A stretch of DNA of 64,000 bases from Saprospiraceae bacterium (GCA_016713025.1 JADJPZ010000004.1:3759001-3823000), one strand, 5' to 3'. Positions 1 to 9,735 are shown, counted from the first letter of the stretch. The notes: generated by a model not told the origin, from the letters alone. Numbers and translations: made by a program.

Positions 1-131
1 AATGAACATTTGCCGTTCAAAGGAATACTTTTAATTACATTATTAGCAATAATGTATTCATGTAAAATATCAAAAAATAATTCCTTAAATAGTGATTTAA
101 TTTCCAATAAAAAATTATTAATGACCTCTCA

Positions 132-602
132 ATGTTTGAAAGTGAAGTTCTTGCCTCTTGCCCAATATCTAAAGGGCCATCTGAAGTAATAAAATATTTA
201 GAAAACCTAAAAGGGTTTCAAAGAAATAAAGAATATGATTTTGGTAATGGTTCTATAAGATTTAATGCAAAGAATGCAAAACTCAATGGTTTTGATTTGA
301 TAGATGACAAAAGTTTGTTTTTACTAAACTTTGACACAAATAATGAAAATAGCTATGAAGGATGGTGGTTATTTCAAGCTATATATTACTATAATAAAAG
401 TGGCGACAAAGAAATTGAATTGAATAGAATATTAAAAGTACTAAACGAAAATCTAAGACTCAAAAAGGAAATTCATTATGATGGTTTAGGAAATCCATAT
501 GAAAGGTATACTTTATCTAATGAAACAGGATTTAATTTAAAACACGGAAGCAGAAATAATCAACATATTATTGATATTCTTTGGGCTCCACCTGAAAAGT
601 GA
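132..602 (+). CDS. Unknown protein, 3' part of a frameshifted lipoprotein gene
   Basis: Product not recognised; 156 residues with no known motif. Upstream, from base 1, another frame stays open and encodes a hydrophobic stretch ending in a lipobox-like AIMYSC, typical of a Bacteroidota lipoprotein signal. Joining the two frames across the A6 run near 108-113 would give one continuous lipoprotein, so one A appears to be missing. The ATG at 132 is then an internal methionine rather than the true start. The gene may begin before the window. The region 603-685 that follows shows no clear hairpin or gene. Confidence 0.5.
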   Translation: MFESEVLASCPISKGPSEVIKYLENLKGFQRNKEYDFGNGSIRFNAKNAKLNGFDLIDDKSLFLLNFDTNNENSYEGWWLFQAIYYYNKSGDKEIELNRILKVLNENLRLKKEIHYDGLGNPYERYTLSNETGFNLKHGSRNNQHIIDILWAPPEK

Positions 603-685
603 AGTTAGTATATTCTATAGTTGACCATTTTTGCATATAATAATCTTTAAATTATTGAAAAATTATCAATTTTTGATACAACTTT

Positions 686-1645
686 CTATCTATTTCCTCT
701 ATTCAAAATGGCACTCAATACCGCCTGTGCAGCCCACACCCTGTTGGCCGCCTGAGTGGTGGTCAGACAATTGGGGTGATCCAGTATTTCGTCACTCAGC
801 TCGACATTGCGCCTTACCGGAAGACAGTGCATGGTACGCGCATTATGTGTCCATGACATGTGTTTTTCTGTGAGCATCCATTCAGCTCCATCCTGCTTTA
901 CCTGCCCGTAATTTTGATACGAACTCCAGTTTTTGACATATACAAAGTCTGCATCCCTTAGCGCTTCTTCCTGGTTGTGTGTGATTGTGGCCCCATTGGT
1001 GTAAGAAATATCGAGCTCGTACCCTTCAGGATGGGTGATGACAAAGTCCGCACCATCCCAGGCATTGACCCATTGCGCAAAACTATTGGCCACACATTGC
1101 GGAATAGGTTTGATATGCGGCGCCCAGGTCAGAACGACTTTTGGTTTGTGCGGTTTATTCCAGTTTTCACTGATGGTAATCAAATCAGTGAGACTTTGCA
1201 GTGGGTGGAGCGTGGCACTCTCCAAACTTAAGACCGGAATATTGCAGTATTTCTGAAGACTTCGGATCACATTTTCACTGTAGTCCAGATCTCTGTCCTT
1301 CAACCCCGGGAAGGTCCGTAATCCTATGATGTCAAAATACTCTCCAAAGATAGGTGCTGCATCCTTGATGTGCTCCACAGTGGTACCGTTCATGACAGCT
1401 CCTTCGCCAAACTCCAGCTGCCAGTTGTCATTGCCTACATTGAGGACATAACTTTCCATACCAAGATTTTGGGCGGCTATCTGCGTGCTGATTCTGGTTC
1501 GGAGGCTGGGATTCATAAATAGTAAACCCAGTCTTTTGCCGGCACCAAGGGTTTTGTCTGCCAGGGGATTCTTTTTGTACTTCAGTGCCAGATCAATCAA
1601 TGCTGAAATATCGACAACATCGTGGGTAGAAATAAAATTTTGCAT
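686..1645 (-). CDS. argF': N-acetyl/N-succinyl-ornithine carbamoyltransferase
   Basis: Transfers the carbamoyl group of carbamoyl phosphate to an N-acylated ornithine in the acetylated arginine route. The 319-residue protein has the carbamoyl-phosphate loop SLRTR (about residue 47), an HPLQSLTD motif (about 147) and the HCLPVRR motif near the C-terminus, all characteristic of the carbamoyltransferase superfamily. The diverged substrate loop and the neighbours argC, argD and argG place it with the Bacteroidota/Xanthomonas ArgF' group rather than classical ArgF. Whether the substrate is acetyl- or succinyl-ornithine cannot be read from sequence alone. It is the last gene of a minus-strand operon and starts one base after argD ends. 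Confidence 0.9.
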   Translation of the reverse strand: MQNFISTHDVVDISALIDLALKYKKNPLADKTLGAGKRLGLLFMNPSLRTRISTQIAAQNLGMESYVLNVGNDNWQLEFGEGAVMNGTTVEHIKDAAPIFGEYFDIIGLRTFPGLKDRDLDYSENVIRSLQKYCNIPVLSLESATLHPLQSLTDLITISENWNKPHKPKVVLTWAPHIKPIPQCVANSFAQWVNAWDGADFVITHPEGYELDISYTNGATITHNQEEALRDADFVYVKNWSSYQNYGQVKQDGAEWMLTEKHMSWTHNARTMHCLPVRRNVELSDEILDHPNCLTTTQAANRVWAAQAVLSAILNRGNR

Positions 1646-1646
1646 A

Positions 1647-2789
1647 TCAGGATGGGTTATATATCAATGAATCAAAAGCGGCAAAAAACTGATCTGCTTC
1701 CTCTCTGGTAAGGGCCAAAGAAGGCAACAGACGTATGGTATTGTTTTTGGCTTCACCGGTAAAAATTTTGCATTTGGACAGTAAATCTGATTTCAGGGTT
1801 TTTGTAAATGGTTCATTCATTTCAAACCCGATCATCAGTCCACGCCCGCGAACAGATTTTACTTCAGGATATGATTTTAATTTGTTGATGATATATTGGC
1901 CTAGCGTTCTTGCATTTTCGATCAGATTTTCCTGCTGAATAACGTTGAGCACTGCTATGGCAGCAGCACAAGCCAGGTGGTTGCCCCCAAAAGTAGTACC
2001 CAGCATCCCTTTTTTTGCAACAAACTCAGGCGCTATAGCAATTCCTGCCACCGGAAATCCATTGCCCATACCTTTGGCCATGGTATAAATGTCAGCATTT
2101 ACCCCAGCTGCATCATGAGCAAAAAAAGTACCTGATCTTCCATATCCACATTGGACACTATCTGCTATATAAACACTGCCGTGCTGATCACAAAGTGTTC
2201 TGATGGACTGCAAAAAAGATGGCTCAGCTTCATATATACCTCCGACTCCCTGTATTCCTTCAATGATGACGGCGCAGATTTCTGGTCCGTGTTTTGCGAA
2301 ACATTCAGTAAGCGCCTGTTCATCATTAAATGGCAAGCGGATGATATCTCCGGTATAATTGACAGGGGCCACTATGGCAGGATTGTCCGTGGCGGCTACG
2401 GCCAGGGATGTTCTGCCATGAAATGCTCCTGTGAAAGTGACTACTTTTTTACGACCTGTATGAAAAGATGCGAGTTTAAGTGCATTTTCATTGGCTTCAG
2501 CACCGGAATTGCACAGGAATAAACTATAATCTTCTTTGCCTGACACTTCGCCCAGTTTTTGAGCCAGTTCCTCCTGCAGCCTGATGATGATGGAATTGCT
2601 GTAAAAAGCGATCTTGTCCAGCTGATCTTTTAATGCTTTTTGCCAATGATCATGTAGATGTCCAATGCTGATAACGGCATGTCCGCCATACATGTCGAGA
2701 TATTTTTGGCCGGTTTCATCCCAGACATAAGATCCTTTGGCTTTGGTGATATTGATTTGCTGAATGCTGTAAACGTCAAATAGATGCAT
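1647..2789 (-). CDS. argD: Acetylornithine (or succinylornithine) aminotransferase
   Basis: Class-III PLP-dependent aminotransferase of 380 residues, moving an amino group from glutamate to the N-acyl glutamate semialdehyde in arginine synthesis. Visible motifs are the cofactor loop NSGAEANENALKLA (about residues 92-105), the GIQGVGG segment, and the PLP-binding lysine in YTMAKGMGNGFPVAG (about residue 240). Length is normal for the family. It lies between argC and argF' with gaps of 14 and 1 bases, so co-transcription is very likely. In this pathway the same enzyme may act on acetyl or succinyl substrates. Confidence 0.92.
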   Translation of the reverse strand: MHLFDVYSIQQINITKAKGSYVWDETGQKYLDMYGGHAVISIGHLHDHWQKALKDQLDKIAFYSNSIIIRLQEELAQKLGEVSGKEDYSLFLCNSGAEANENALKLASFHTGRKKVVTFTGAFHGRTSLAVAATDNPAIVAPVNYTGDIIRLPFNDEQALTECFAKHGPEICAVIIEGIQGVGGIYEAEPSFLQSIRTLCDQHGSVYIADSVQCGYGRSGTFFAHDAAGVNADIYTMAKGMGNGFPVAGIAIAPEFVAKKGMLGTTFGGNHLACAAAIAVLNVIQQENLIENARTLGQYIINKLKSYPEVKSVRGRGLMIGFEMNEPFTKTLKSDLLSKCKIFTGEAKNNTIRLLPSLALTREEADQFFAAFDSLIYNPS

Positions 2790-2803
2790 AGAAAAGGTAT
2801 TTA

Positions 2804-3781
2804 TCAGAAAGCCGATGCTTTCAGGTGAAGGCCTGCTTTTTCATCAAGACCGAACATAAGATTCATATTTTGCACTGCCTGACCGCTCGCACCCTTGACC
2901 AGATTATCGATGACAGCATGAATGACCAGCTGATCTCCGGTTTTTTCAATCTGTATCAGGCATTTGTTGGTATTGATGACTTGTTTGAGGTGAATAGCCT
3001 GATCAGACAAATGTACAAATGCCGCATTGGCGTAAAAGTCAGTATACATATGTTTAATTTCAATTACAGGCAATGTTGATTTTGTCTGTGCGCTGACGAA
3101 AATACCCCTTGAAAAATCCCCACGCCAGGGTACAAAATGTACTTCGGGCACTGATTCAGATGGACATGTTTGCTGACAAGACTGTGTGATTTCACCCAAA
3201 TGCTGGTGGGTGAGTGTTTTGTAAGCCTGAATATTGTTGGTCCGCCATGAAAAGTGTGATGTCTGGCTCAGTGACTGTCCGGCCCCTGTCGATCCTGTGA
3301 TCCCGGTCACATAAAAATCTGACGAATGGCCCGATGCAATCAATGGTAAGATGGCCAATTGTATAGCAGATGCAAAACATCCTGGATTGGCCACAGCGTC
3401 GGCATTGGTGATCTCAGCTTTGTTGATTTCAGGAAGACCATATACAAAGTGTCTGTTTCCGGATACATTTTTGGGGTGTAAACGAAAGTCATTGGACAAG
3501 TCTATGATTTTTATACTTGTCGGTATATTAAGTGCAGGTAAGAGTGCGGTACTTTCACCATGGCCGGTACAAAAGAAAATGACATCTGCATTTTCATTGA
3601 TTTCATTGCTGAAAACAAGGTTGGTTTCACCTTCGAGATCAGTATGTATGGAAGATATTTTATTGCCGGCATTGCTCTTGCTCTGAACAAAAGATATGGA
3701 TACATCAGGATGATTCAGAAGGATTCTGATCAATTCGCCGCCTGTATATCCTGCTCCACCAATTATTCCTGCTTTTATCAT
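2804..3781 (-). CDS. argC: N-acetyl-gamma-glutamyl-phosphate reductase
   Basis: NADPH-dependent reduction of N-acetylglutamyl phosphate to the semialdehyde. The 325-residue protein starts with the Rossmann motif GGAGYTGGELIRIL and has the active-site cysteine in VANPGCFASA (about residue 134). A catalytic histidine lies in the VHFVPWRGDFSRGI segment. It is of the shorter bacterial type. It is followed directly by argD, and is separated from argG upstream by about 340 bases that contain a tandem repeat array (3904-4124), so it may be read from argG or have its own promoter there. Confidence 0.93.
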   Translation of the reverse strand: MIKAGIIGGAGYTGGELIRILLNHPDVSISFVQSKSNAGNKISSIHTDLEGETNLVFSNEINENADVIFFCTGHGESTALLPALNIPTSIKIIDLSNDFRLHPKNVSGNRHFVYGLPEINKAEITNADAVANPGCFASAIQLAILPLIASGHSSDFYVTGITGSTGAGQSLSQTSHFSWRTNNIQAYKTLTHQHLGEITQSCQQTCPSESVPEVHFVPWRGDFSRGIFVSAQTKSTLPVIEIKHMYTDFYANAAFVHLSDQAIHLKQVINTNKCLIQIEKTGDQLVIHAVIDNLVKGASGQAVQNMNLMFGLDEKAGLHLKASAF

Positions 3782-3903
3782 TATTTTGGTTTTTAGCTGT
3801 TAGCTTATTTGGTCATTTGTCATCTTCCCCTTCTACCCTCATTCCCAAGCATAGCTTGGCAGGCTCTGAGGGGACGACCTTCGCTTTTCACCATTCCTCA
3901 TTC

Positions 3904-4124
3904 AGGTTGTTCGTCGTTCGGATTGTTCGGTTGTTCGTCATTCGGATTGTTCGGTTGTTCGTCATTCGGATTGTTCGTCGTTCGGATTGTTCGGTTGTTC
4001 GTCATTCAGATTGTTCGTCGCTCGGATTGTTCGTCGTTCGTCATTCGGGTTGTTCGTTATTCAGATTGTTCGACGTTAAGATTGTTCGTCGTTCGTCGTT
4101 CGGATTGTTCGGTTGTTCGATTGT
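3904..4124. repeat. Degenerate tandem repeat array between argG and argC
   Basis: About 220 bases built from repeats of roughly 10-24 bases with the core GTTCGTCATTCGGATTGTTCG, alternating CATTCGG and CGTTCGG variants. Open frames through it encode only repetitive peptides and are not genes. It starts downstream of a short GC-richer stretch and ends at the argG stop codon. On the transcribed minus strand it lies between argG and argC. Confidence 0.85.
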
Positions 4125-5339
4125 TTACTTATATTGTATATCATTCACCTTATGAAAAATGGAGGTTTGATTGCCGAAAATTTTGGTAAATCCCCTTACG
4201 TCCTCGCCTGTCCATGTATTGTTCATCTCTCCATAACTGCCAAATTTACTGCTCATCAGATCGTGGTCCGACTCTATGCCTTCTACCATAAATCTGTATG
4301 GCATGAGTCTTACGAACACTTTTCCGGATACGAATTGCTGAGAATTTTTTAAAAATGCTTCAATATCCCGCATTACAGGGTCGAGTATCTGTCCTTCGTG
4401 TAGCCAGTTGCCGTAAAACTGTGACAACTGCTCCTTCCAGGATAGTTGCCACTTGGTGAGTACGTGTTTTTCCAGCGCGTGGTGAGCTTTAATGATGACC
4501 ATAGGCGCTGCTGCTTCAAATCCCACTCTCCCTTTGATGCCTATGATGGTATCACCGATGTGTATATCTCTGCCGATAGCGTATGATGATGCTATCTTTT
4601 GCAAATGGGAAATAGCATCAGCGGGATGAACAAATGTCGTATCATCTATCGCTGTGATTTCTCCTTTTTCAAAGGAAATAGTGATGGATTTTTCTTCAGT
4701 GGCAGTTAGCTGACTCGGCCATGCCTCTTCCGGTATCATACCGTGTGATGTGAGAGTCTCTTTACCACCTATGCTGGTTCCCCAGAGTCCTTTGTTGATG
4801 GAGTAAGCCGCCTTCTCAAAATTCATAGCTACTCCTTTGGATTTGAGATAGTCGATTTCAGTTTGCCGGCTGAGTTTCATGTCCCTGATAGGTGTGATGA
4901 TCTCCACATCAGGTATCATCATCTGGAGGATCATATCAAATCTGACCTGATCATTTCCGGCACCCGTACTGCCATGTACCACGGTCTTAAGTCCAAGATC
5001 GTTGGCATGTTTTGCAATGTGCATCGCCTGACTTAACCTTTCTGCACTGACCGAAAGCGGATAGGTGTTGTTTTTAAGGACATTGCCAAAGATGAGATAT
5101 TTGATGATGTCATCGTAATATGATCTGGTGGCGTCAATATTTTTGTGTGTTTTTACACCCAGATTCAAAGCGTGTGCTTCTATTTTATCCAATTCATAGG
5201 CATCAAATCCTCCGGTATTGACAGTAACACTATGGATTTCATAACCTAGCTCATCGGTGAGATATTTGACACAATAGGAAGTATCCAGTCCGCCGCTGAA
5301 GCCAAGGACAACAGATTTTTGATTTATGTTTTTTTCCAT
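4125..5339 (-). CDS. argG: Argininosuccinate synthase
   Basis: Joins citrulline and aspartate with ATP hydrolysis. The 404-residue protein has the N-terminal ATP pyrophosphatase loop VLGFSGGLDTSYCVKYL (about residues 12-28) and the GSTGAGNDQVRF motif (about 123-134), both diagnostic. It follows the acetyltransferase gene by 12 bases in the minus-strand arginine operon. Its stop codon abuts the tandem repeat array. Confidence 0.94.
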   Translation of the reverse strand: MEKNINQKSVVLGFSGGLDTSYCVKYLTDELGYEIHSVTVNTGGFDAYELDKIEAHALNLGVKTHKNIDATRSYYDDIIKYLIFGNVLKNNTYPLSVSAERLSQAMHIAKHANDLGLKTVVHGSTGAGNDQVRFDMILQMMIPDVEIITPIRDMKLSRQTEIDYLKSKGVAMNFEKAAYSINKGLWGTSIGGKETLTSHGMIPEEAWPSQLTATEEKSITISFEKGEITAIDDTTFVHPADAISHLQKIASSYAIGRDIHIGDTIIGIKGRVGFEAAAPMVIIKAHHALEKHVLTKWQLSWKEQLSQFYGNWLHEGQILDPVMRDIEAFLKNSQQFVSGKVFVRLMPYRFMVEGIESDHDLMSSKFGSYGEMNNTWTGEDVRGFTKIFGNQTSIFHKVNDIQYK

Positions 5340-5351
5340 TTTAATATTAGG

Positions 5352-6062
5352 TTATATTGTTGACAATAAGACTTTGGCAAAACTTCTGACTTTAGTGTCT
5401 GATATCTTGCCTTTATCAAAAAGTCCTCTGAGAAAGTTGAATTTTTTGATCTTCATAAACCGTTCAAAAATATGTGCATTTTCCTTAAACTCTTCTTTAA
5501 TCTTTTCTATGGGAGCGTGTTCCTTCGGGTCATAAAGCATGGCGGTGCAAAGACAGTTTTTTCGATCTTTGGCTGTGAGGATATCAAAGTTGACACAACT
5601 TCTGCAGCCTGCCCAAAATTTTTCATCCTGTGTGAGTTCGCTGTACGTGACCGGTTCGTAGCCCAGATCACTGTTGATTTTCATGACAGCAAGGCCTGTA
5701 GTCAGTCCGAATATTTTGGCATCAGGGTATTTTCGTCTGGACAGGTCAAATATCTTTTGTTTTATGTTTTTTGCTACTCCGGTTTTTCTAAATTCCGGGG
5801 AGACGATGAGTCCTGAATTGGCTACGTATTCTCCTTCCCAGGTTTCTATATAACAGAATCCCACCCAGGTGCCATCCTTGGTCAGGGCAATGACAGCTTT
5901 ACCTTCTTCCATTTTGTGAGAGATATAGTCAGGGCTTCTCTTGGCGATACCTGTTCCTCTGACTTTTGCGGAGGATTCCATCTCATCACAGATGATCTGA
6001 CTGTATCCGGCATGAATACCGGAAGCTTCCATTACGAGGATGTCATCATTGACTATAGTCAT
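5352..6062 (-). CDS. GNAT-family N-acetyltransferase, probable N-acetylglutamate synthase
   Basis: First gene of the arginine operon. About 236 residues from the start chosen at 6062 (MTIVNDD...); an in-frame ATG at 6107 would add 15 residues lacking conservation-like character. The middle part has the GNAT core: a beta strand with GFCYIETWEGEYVANSGLIVSPEFR, followed by a KTGVAKNIK acetyl-CoA loop. Bacteroidota often place such a protein ahead of argG-argC-argD-argF', where it is inferred to acylate glutamate in place of a classical ArgA. A cysteine-rich patch (CRSCVNFD...CLC) lies near the C-terminus. Substrate is inferred from context only. Confidence 0.72.
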   Translation of the reverse strand: MTIVNDDILVMEASGIHAGYSQIICDEMESSAKVRGTGIAKRSPDYISHKMEEGKAVIALTKDGTWVGFCYIETWEGEYVANSGLIVSPEFRKTGVAKNIKQKIFDLSRRKYPDAKIFGLTTGLAVMKINSDLGYEPVTYSELTQDEKFWAGCRSCVNFDILTAKDRKNCLCTAMLYDPKEHAPIEKIKEEFKENAHIFERFMKIKKFNFLRGLFDKGKISDTKVRSFAKVLLSTI

Positions 6063-6259
6063 GTATAAGATTAATTTAGAATGGTTTTGAGAAAAAATAA
6101 TAGCCAAAAAATACTACAAAATATGCAGCTGAGTTAAGTGGAAATCAGATCCGCCTATGGCTAATAGTAGAAGGAGCGAAGCAATGCACCGGTGCAGAAA
6201 TAGCTATTATTACCAATATCAGAGAATATTGAAAAAGGTGTATAAAACGGTATGATAAA

Positions 6260-6290
6260 TTTGTCAACACTTCGCTTAATAATATTTTTG
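6260..6290 (+). promoter_or_regulatory. Bacteroidota-type promoter for truA
   Basis: TTTG at 6260-6263, exactly 19 bases, then TATTTTTG at 6283-6290, an exact match to the Bacteroidota sigma-ABfr consensus TTTG-N19-TAnnTTTG. It lies in the 6108-6416 gap between the divergent arginine operon and truA and points toward truA, giving a leader of about 120 bases. No equally good promoter was seen for the arginine operon. Confidence 0.65.
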
Positions 6291-6416
6291 CAAATCAGAA
6301 TACAAATATAATGCTAAATTAGTTCCACGATATGATTAATTTTGATTTTTTTAAGATTTTTTTTTGTTTTGAAATTTTATTTCGTGACTGACAGTAAATT
6401 TTTATTATAATTTTCA

Positions 6417-7184
6417 ATGAGATATTTTATTCATTTGGCATATAAAGGTACTTCATACAGAGGATGGCAAAGGCAAATCAATACGGAATTTAGTGTGCAG
6501 CAAATTCTTGAGAATGCTATCACAAAGATGACTGGTACAACTACAACCATTATGGGCTGCGGTCGTACAGATGCAGGTGTTCATGCTATGCAGTATTTTG
6601 CACATTTTGATTATGATGGTGTATGGGCATATGATCCTGTAGAACGGTTGAATCGTATTTTGCCTGATGACATTTCAGTGTTTGAAATAATAGAAATGCC
6701 TGAACGTGCACATAGCAGGTACGATGCTGCAAAAAGAAGTTATGAATATCATGTCCACTTTGAAAAAAATCCATATCTGGCAATATTTAGCTTTTATGCA
6801 GGAGATATCAAACCTGATGTAGAAATGATCCGTAAAGGACTTCAATTTTTGAAGGAAACAGAAGATTTCAGATATATGTGCCTTACTCCTGACAGGGTGA
6901 ACAATACATTGTGCACCATATATGAAGCATCCGTGGAAAACTTTGAAGATAATAAAAGGCTTATATTAAAATTCACAGCGAACAGATTTTTGAAGTCTAT
7001 GATCAGAATCATCACGGGTAGACTGCTGGCCTTATCCACAGGAAAGATGAGTTGGGACACTTTTGTCAATGTATCTTGCGGAAAGGAAAAAATGAAATTT
7101 AATCTGATGGCGCATCCCAATGGTTTGCATTTGACCAAAGTTGTGTATCCATATTTGGACAAGGAAGTAAGGGTCAGATTTTAA
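6417..7184 (+). CDS. truA: tRNA pseudouridine(38-40) synthase
   Basis: Isomerises uridine to pseudouridine at positions 38-40 of tRNA anticodon arms. The 255-residue protein has YKGTSYRGWQRQ near the N-terminus and the catalytic aspartate in GCGRTDAGVHA (about residues 46-56). C-terminal motifs ANRFLKSMIRIITG and CGKEKMKF fit the family. Length is normal. It is monocistronic, with a good promoter upstream and an inverted repeat element immediately after the stop. Confidence 0.93.
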   Translation: MRYFIHLAYKGTSYRGWQRQINTEFSVQQILENAITKMTGTTTTIMGCGRTDAGVHAMQYFAHFDYDGVWAYDPVERLNRILPDDISVFEIIEMPERAHSRYDAAKRSYEYHVHFEKNPYLAIFSFYAGDIKPDVEMIRKGLQFLKETEDFRYMCLTPDRVNNTLCTIYEASVENFEDNKRLILKFTANRFLKSMIRIITGRLLALSTGKMSWDTFVNVSCGKEKMKFNLMAHPNGLHLTKVVYPYLDKEVRVRF

Positions 7185-7186
7185 TT

Positions 7187-7288
7187 CAATGTCGTTTAGA
7201 CAAGAAATTTTTCTTTGTTTTTACCCTATCTAAATCTTACCCTTACAAGGGAAAGACTTCATAAAGAGGTCTTAACTAAACGACATTG
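7187..7288. repeat. Inverted-repeat element (MITE-like or hairpin)
   Basis: CAATGTCGTTTAG at 7187-7199 is matched exactly by its reverse complement CTAAACGACATTG at 7276-7288, bounding about 100 bases without a gene directly after truA. Perfect 13-base ends suggest a small non-autonomous element; a terminator role is possible. The rest of the gap (to 7490) shows nothing recognisable. Confidence 0.5.
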
Positions 7289-7490
7289 GACTTTAGAGTA
7301 TCTTTAAATTTTTATTGCCTTAAAATCAATGTATTATGAACCTGACTTCAAAATAATCGCCTTATTTAGTTCACTAAATTCGTTGATTATTTTATCGCCA
7401 GAACCATAATCTCTTGATTTACAACTAAGAAAAATTTTAAACATACTCTTAATTTCCCTTGATAAAATGTGATGTTCTACCTATTTTTGC

Positions 7491-7552
7491 ATTGTCAAAT
7501 TATACCGACTTTCCGATTGATTGGAAACTGTTGGGTTAACCCAACAGATGTG
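7491..7552 (+). repeat. Short direct repeat, copy A
   Basis: A segment with TCAAATTATACCGACTTTCC followed by GATTGATTGGAAACTGTTGGG recurs almost unchanged at 9752-9806. Here it ends in a palindrome, GTTGGGTTAACCCAAC. The two copies flank the TMTC-like gene in the same orientation. Confidence 0.65.
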
Positions 7553-7793
7553 AACCTTATTTACCCATATATTTATACCGACGAGAATTTATTTTTCTAA
7601 AGACGATGATACACATGTCTTTATTATAAAAATAATTCTGTCGCCATTATTAGGAATCTTTAACTATGAAAAAATATCAGGTTTCCGGTTGATTATTTTT
7701 TGATGAAAGTGTCATTGACTTGGATTTTTGAAGGTGACAGAGCACTAGCCAATAAACATAATCATATAATTTTTAGCACCACATTTGTAGTCT

Positions 7794-7824
7794 TTTGCTT
7801 TTTAAGATACTTACTTTATATTTG
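7794..7824 (+). promoter_or_regulatory. Bacteroidota-type promoter for the TMTC-like gene
   Basis: TTTG at 7794-7797, 19 bases, then TATATTTG at 7817-7824, matching TTTG-N19-TAnnTTTG exactly. It overlaps the first possible ATG (7795) of the downstream frame, which argues that translation starts at 7843. Confidence 0.65.
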
Positions 7825-7842
7825 CTATTTAATAATTCAGAA

Positions 7843-9735
7843 ATGAAAAAATCAAAAGTCGAAAGTAAATCAGCCAGACAAAATTCAGCAGAACAACAAG
7901 CCAAAGGTAATAAGGTCTTATGGATGATCTGTGCTACGCTGTTTTTTTTGTCATTTGTGGTATATTTCAATACTCTTGGCCATGGTTTTGTCCTGGACGA
8001 TCCGTTGGCCATTGAGCTGAATAAAAATGTAACATCAGGCGCGGCTGGAATCGGAGATATCCTGAAAGGAGGGTATCGTGAAAATAATTTTGGCGGGCAA
8101 TTGTATCGCCCTGTTTCTTTGGTACAGTTTGCAGTAGAATGGCAGATTTCACCCAATAATCCTGCAATACACCATTTTTTTAATGTCTTTTGGTATGCAG
8201 CAAGTGTTGTACTGATGTTTTTGGTTTTAAGAGGCTGGTTTAAGGGGCAAAATATCTTGTTACCAACTACGATGGCTATATTATTTGCATTACACCCTAT
8301 ACATACCGAAGTAGTCGCCAATATCAAATCCCGCGATGAAATTATGTCCCTGTTTTTTATACTGGCATCATTTTTCACCTTTCATAGATATATCACTCTC
8401 CAAAGCAGAAAATGGTTGTTCGCATCCCTGATCCTTTATTTTATGGCTTTGATATCCAAAGAGAGTGCAGCCACTATGTTTCCTGTGTTTGGTATGATGG
8501 CCTGGTGGATCGGACAAAAAAATATCAAACAAAGCATCATGGATGGTATATGGTTTGTCATTCCGGTTTTGATATTACTTGCGGTTAGAGCATCTATTTT
8601 TGGCTCACAGGCAGCACCTGCCACTGATATTATGGATAATCCCATAGTCAGCGCCCATGGTTGGGGTGAAAGACTAGCTACTGCATTGGTCATATTGTGG
8701 AAATATGTCGCTTTGCAATTGTTTCCGCATCCGTTGGCATGTGATTACAGCTATGAAGTGATACCAGTCACTGATTTTAAAAATATGGTGGTGTGGGTGT
8801 CGATTTTTCTGCATACAATACTTGCAATCGTGTTTTTTAAAGGTCTGAAGACAAAAAATATGCTATCTTTTATGATCCTTGGCTATATGCTGGCTATTTC
8901 TCTTTTCAGTCAGATTCCTTTGGTCATCGGAACTATGTTTGGAGAAAGACTGGCTTTTCTGGCTTCATTTTGGTTGGTGGCCGGCATGTTGTATCTGGCT
9001 GGAAGATTTTTTATAAAAGAGAATAGTGCTGAAGAAAATAATATCAAACATGCTATGACAAACAATATGGTGTTTGTTGGCATGGTCAGCCTGATTGGTG
9101 TTGGGTTTGCATTTAAAACTATAACAAGAAATGCCGACTGGAAAGACAACTTCACCCTATTCACCAAAGATGCTGCAACCCATACACAAAGTGTACGCCT
9201 TCAAAATGGTGCCGCCGACCAATTGGTGAAAGCTTCGGAGACGAATGGATTGTCACCCGAAGAAATATCTTCGATGCTGGAAAAAGCAGAACAACATTGT
9301 AATGCCATCATGAAGATCAGACCGGTTCCTACAGCGTATCTGACCCTTGGCAATATCAGGATCAAACAAAAAAGATATGAAGAAGCTATAAAATATTATG
9401 ATCAGGTCAATGACCTAAAAGACATAGTAGATCAAAACAAAGCTCTGGCATACAGAGAGTTGGGCAGGAAGGCCGGAGAAATCGAACAGAATATCATTAA
9501 ATCACAAGATTTGCTTGGGAAATCCTTGCTTTTCAATAATGGAGATGCAGAGACCTGGTACCTGATGGGTGTTTCATTTGGCGTTTCGGGCAATCATCAG
9601 AAGGCAGCAGAACACTTTGAGAAAGCATTCCAACTCAAGCCCGGACCGGAATATGCCAAAACTGTTATAACGGCTTATCAAAATTTGGGTGATCAAGCAA
9701 AGGTGCAGGAATATCAAAAATATATCAGTAAATGA
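7843..9735 (+). CDS. TMTC-like GT-C membrane protein with C-terminal TPRs
   Basis: About 630 residues from the start at 7843 (MKKSKVES), chosen because a promoter overlaps the earlier ATG. A single TM segment (about residues 25-45) is followed by the DD-type motif GFVLDDP, then about ten further hydrophobic segments. HPIHTEVVANIKSRDEIMS is the signature of the TMTC/DUF1736 group, which resembles GT-C glycosyltransferases using lipid-linked sugar donors. From about residue 430 the protein is soluble and helical with TPR-like repeats ending in AFQLKPGPEYAKTV. Its substrate is unknown. Flanked by a direct repeat. Confidence 0.75.
   Translation: MKKSKVESKSARQNSAEQQAKGNKVLWMICATLFFLSFVVYFNTLGHGFVLDDPLAIELNKNVTSGAAGIGDILKGGYRENNFGGQLYRPVSLVQFAVEWQISPNNPAIHHFFNVFWYAASVVLMFLVLRGWFKGQNILLPTTMAILFALHPIHTEVVANIKSRDEIMSLFFILASFFTFHRYITLQSRKWLFASLILYFMALISKESAATMFPVFGMMAWWIGQKNIKQSIMDGIWFVIPVLILLAVRASIFGSQAAPATDIMDNPIVSAHGWGERLATALVILWKYVALQLFPHPLACDYSYEVIPVTDFKNMVVWVSIFLHTILAIVFFKGLKTKNMLSFMILGYMLAISLFSQIPLVIGTMFGERLAFLASFWLVAGMLYLAGRFFIKENSAEENNIKHAMTNNMVFVGMVSLIGVGFAFKTITRNADWKDNFTLFTKDAATHTQSVRLQNGAADQLVKASETNGLSPEEISSMLEKAEQHCNAIMKIRPVPTAYLTLGNIRIKQKRYEEAIKYYDQVNDLKDIVDQNKALAYRELGRKAGEIEQNIIKSQDLLGKSLLFNNGDAETWYLMGVSFGVSGNHQKAAEHFEKAFQLKPGPEYAKTVITAYQNLGDQAKVQEYQKYISK

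Noticed and set aside
977..2522. Plus-strand open frames opposite argF' and argD
   Set aside because: They are antisense to clearly conserved genes and show no family features of their own.
3904..4124. CRISPR array
   Set aside because: Repeats are short, adjacent and degenerate with no unique spacers, and no cas genes are nearby.
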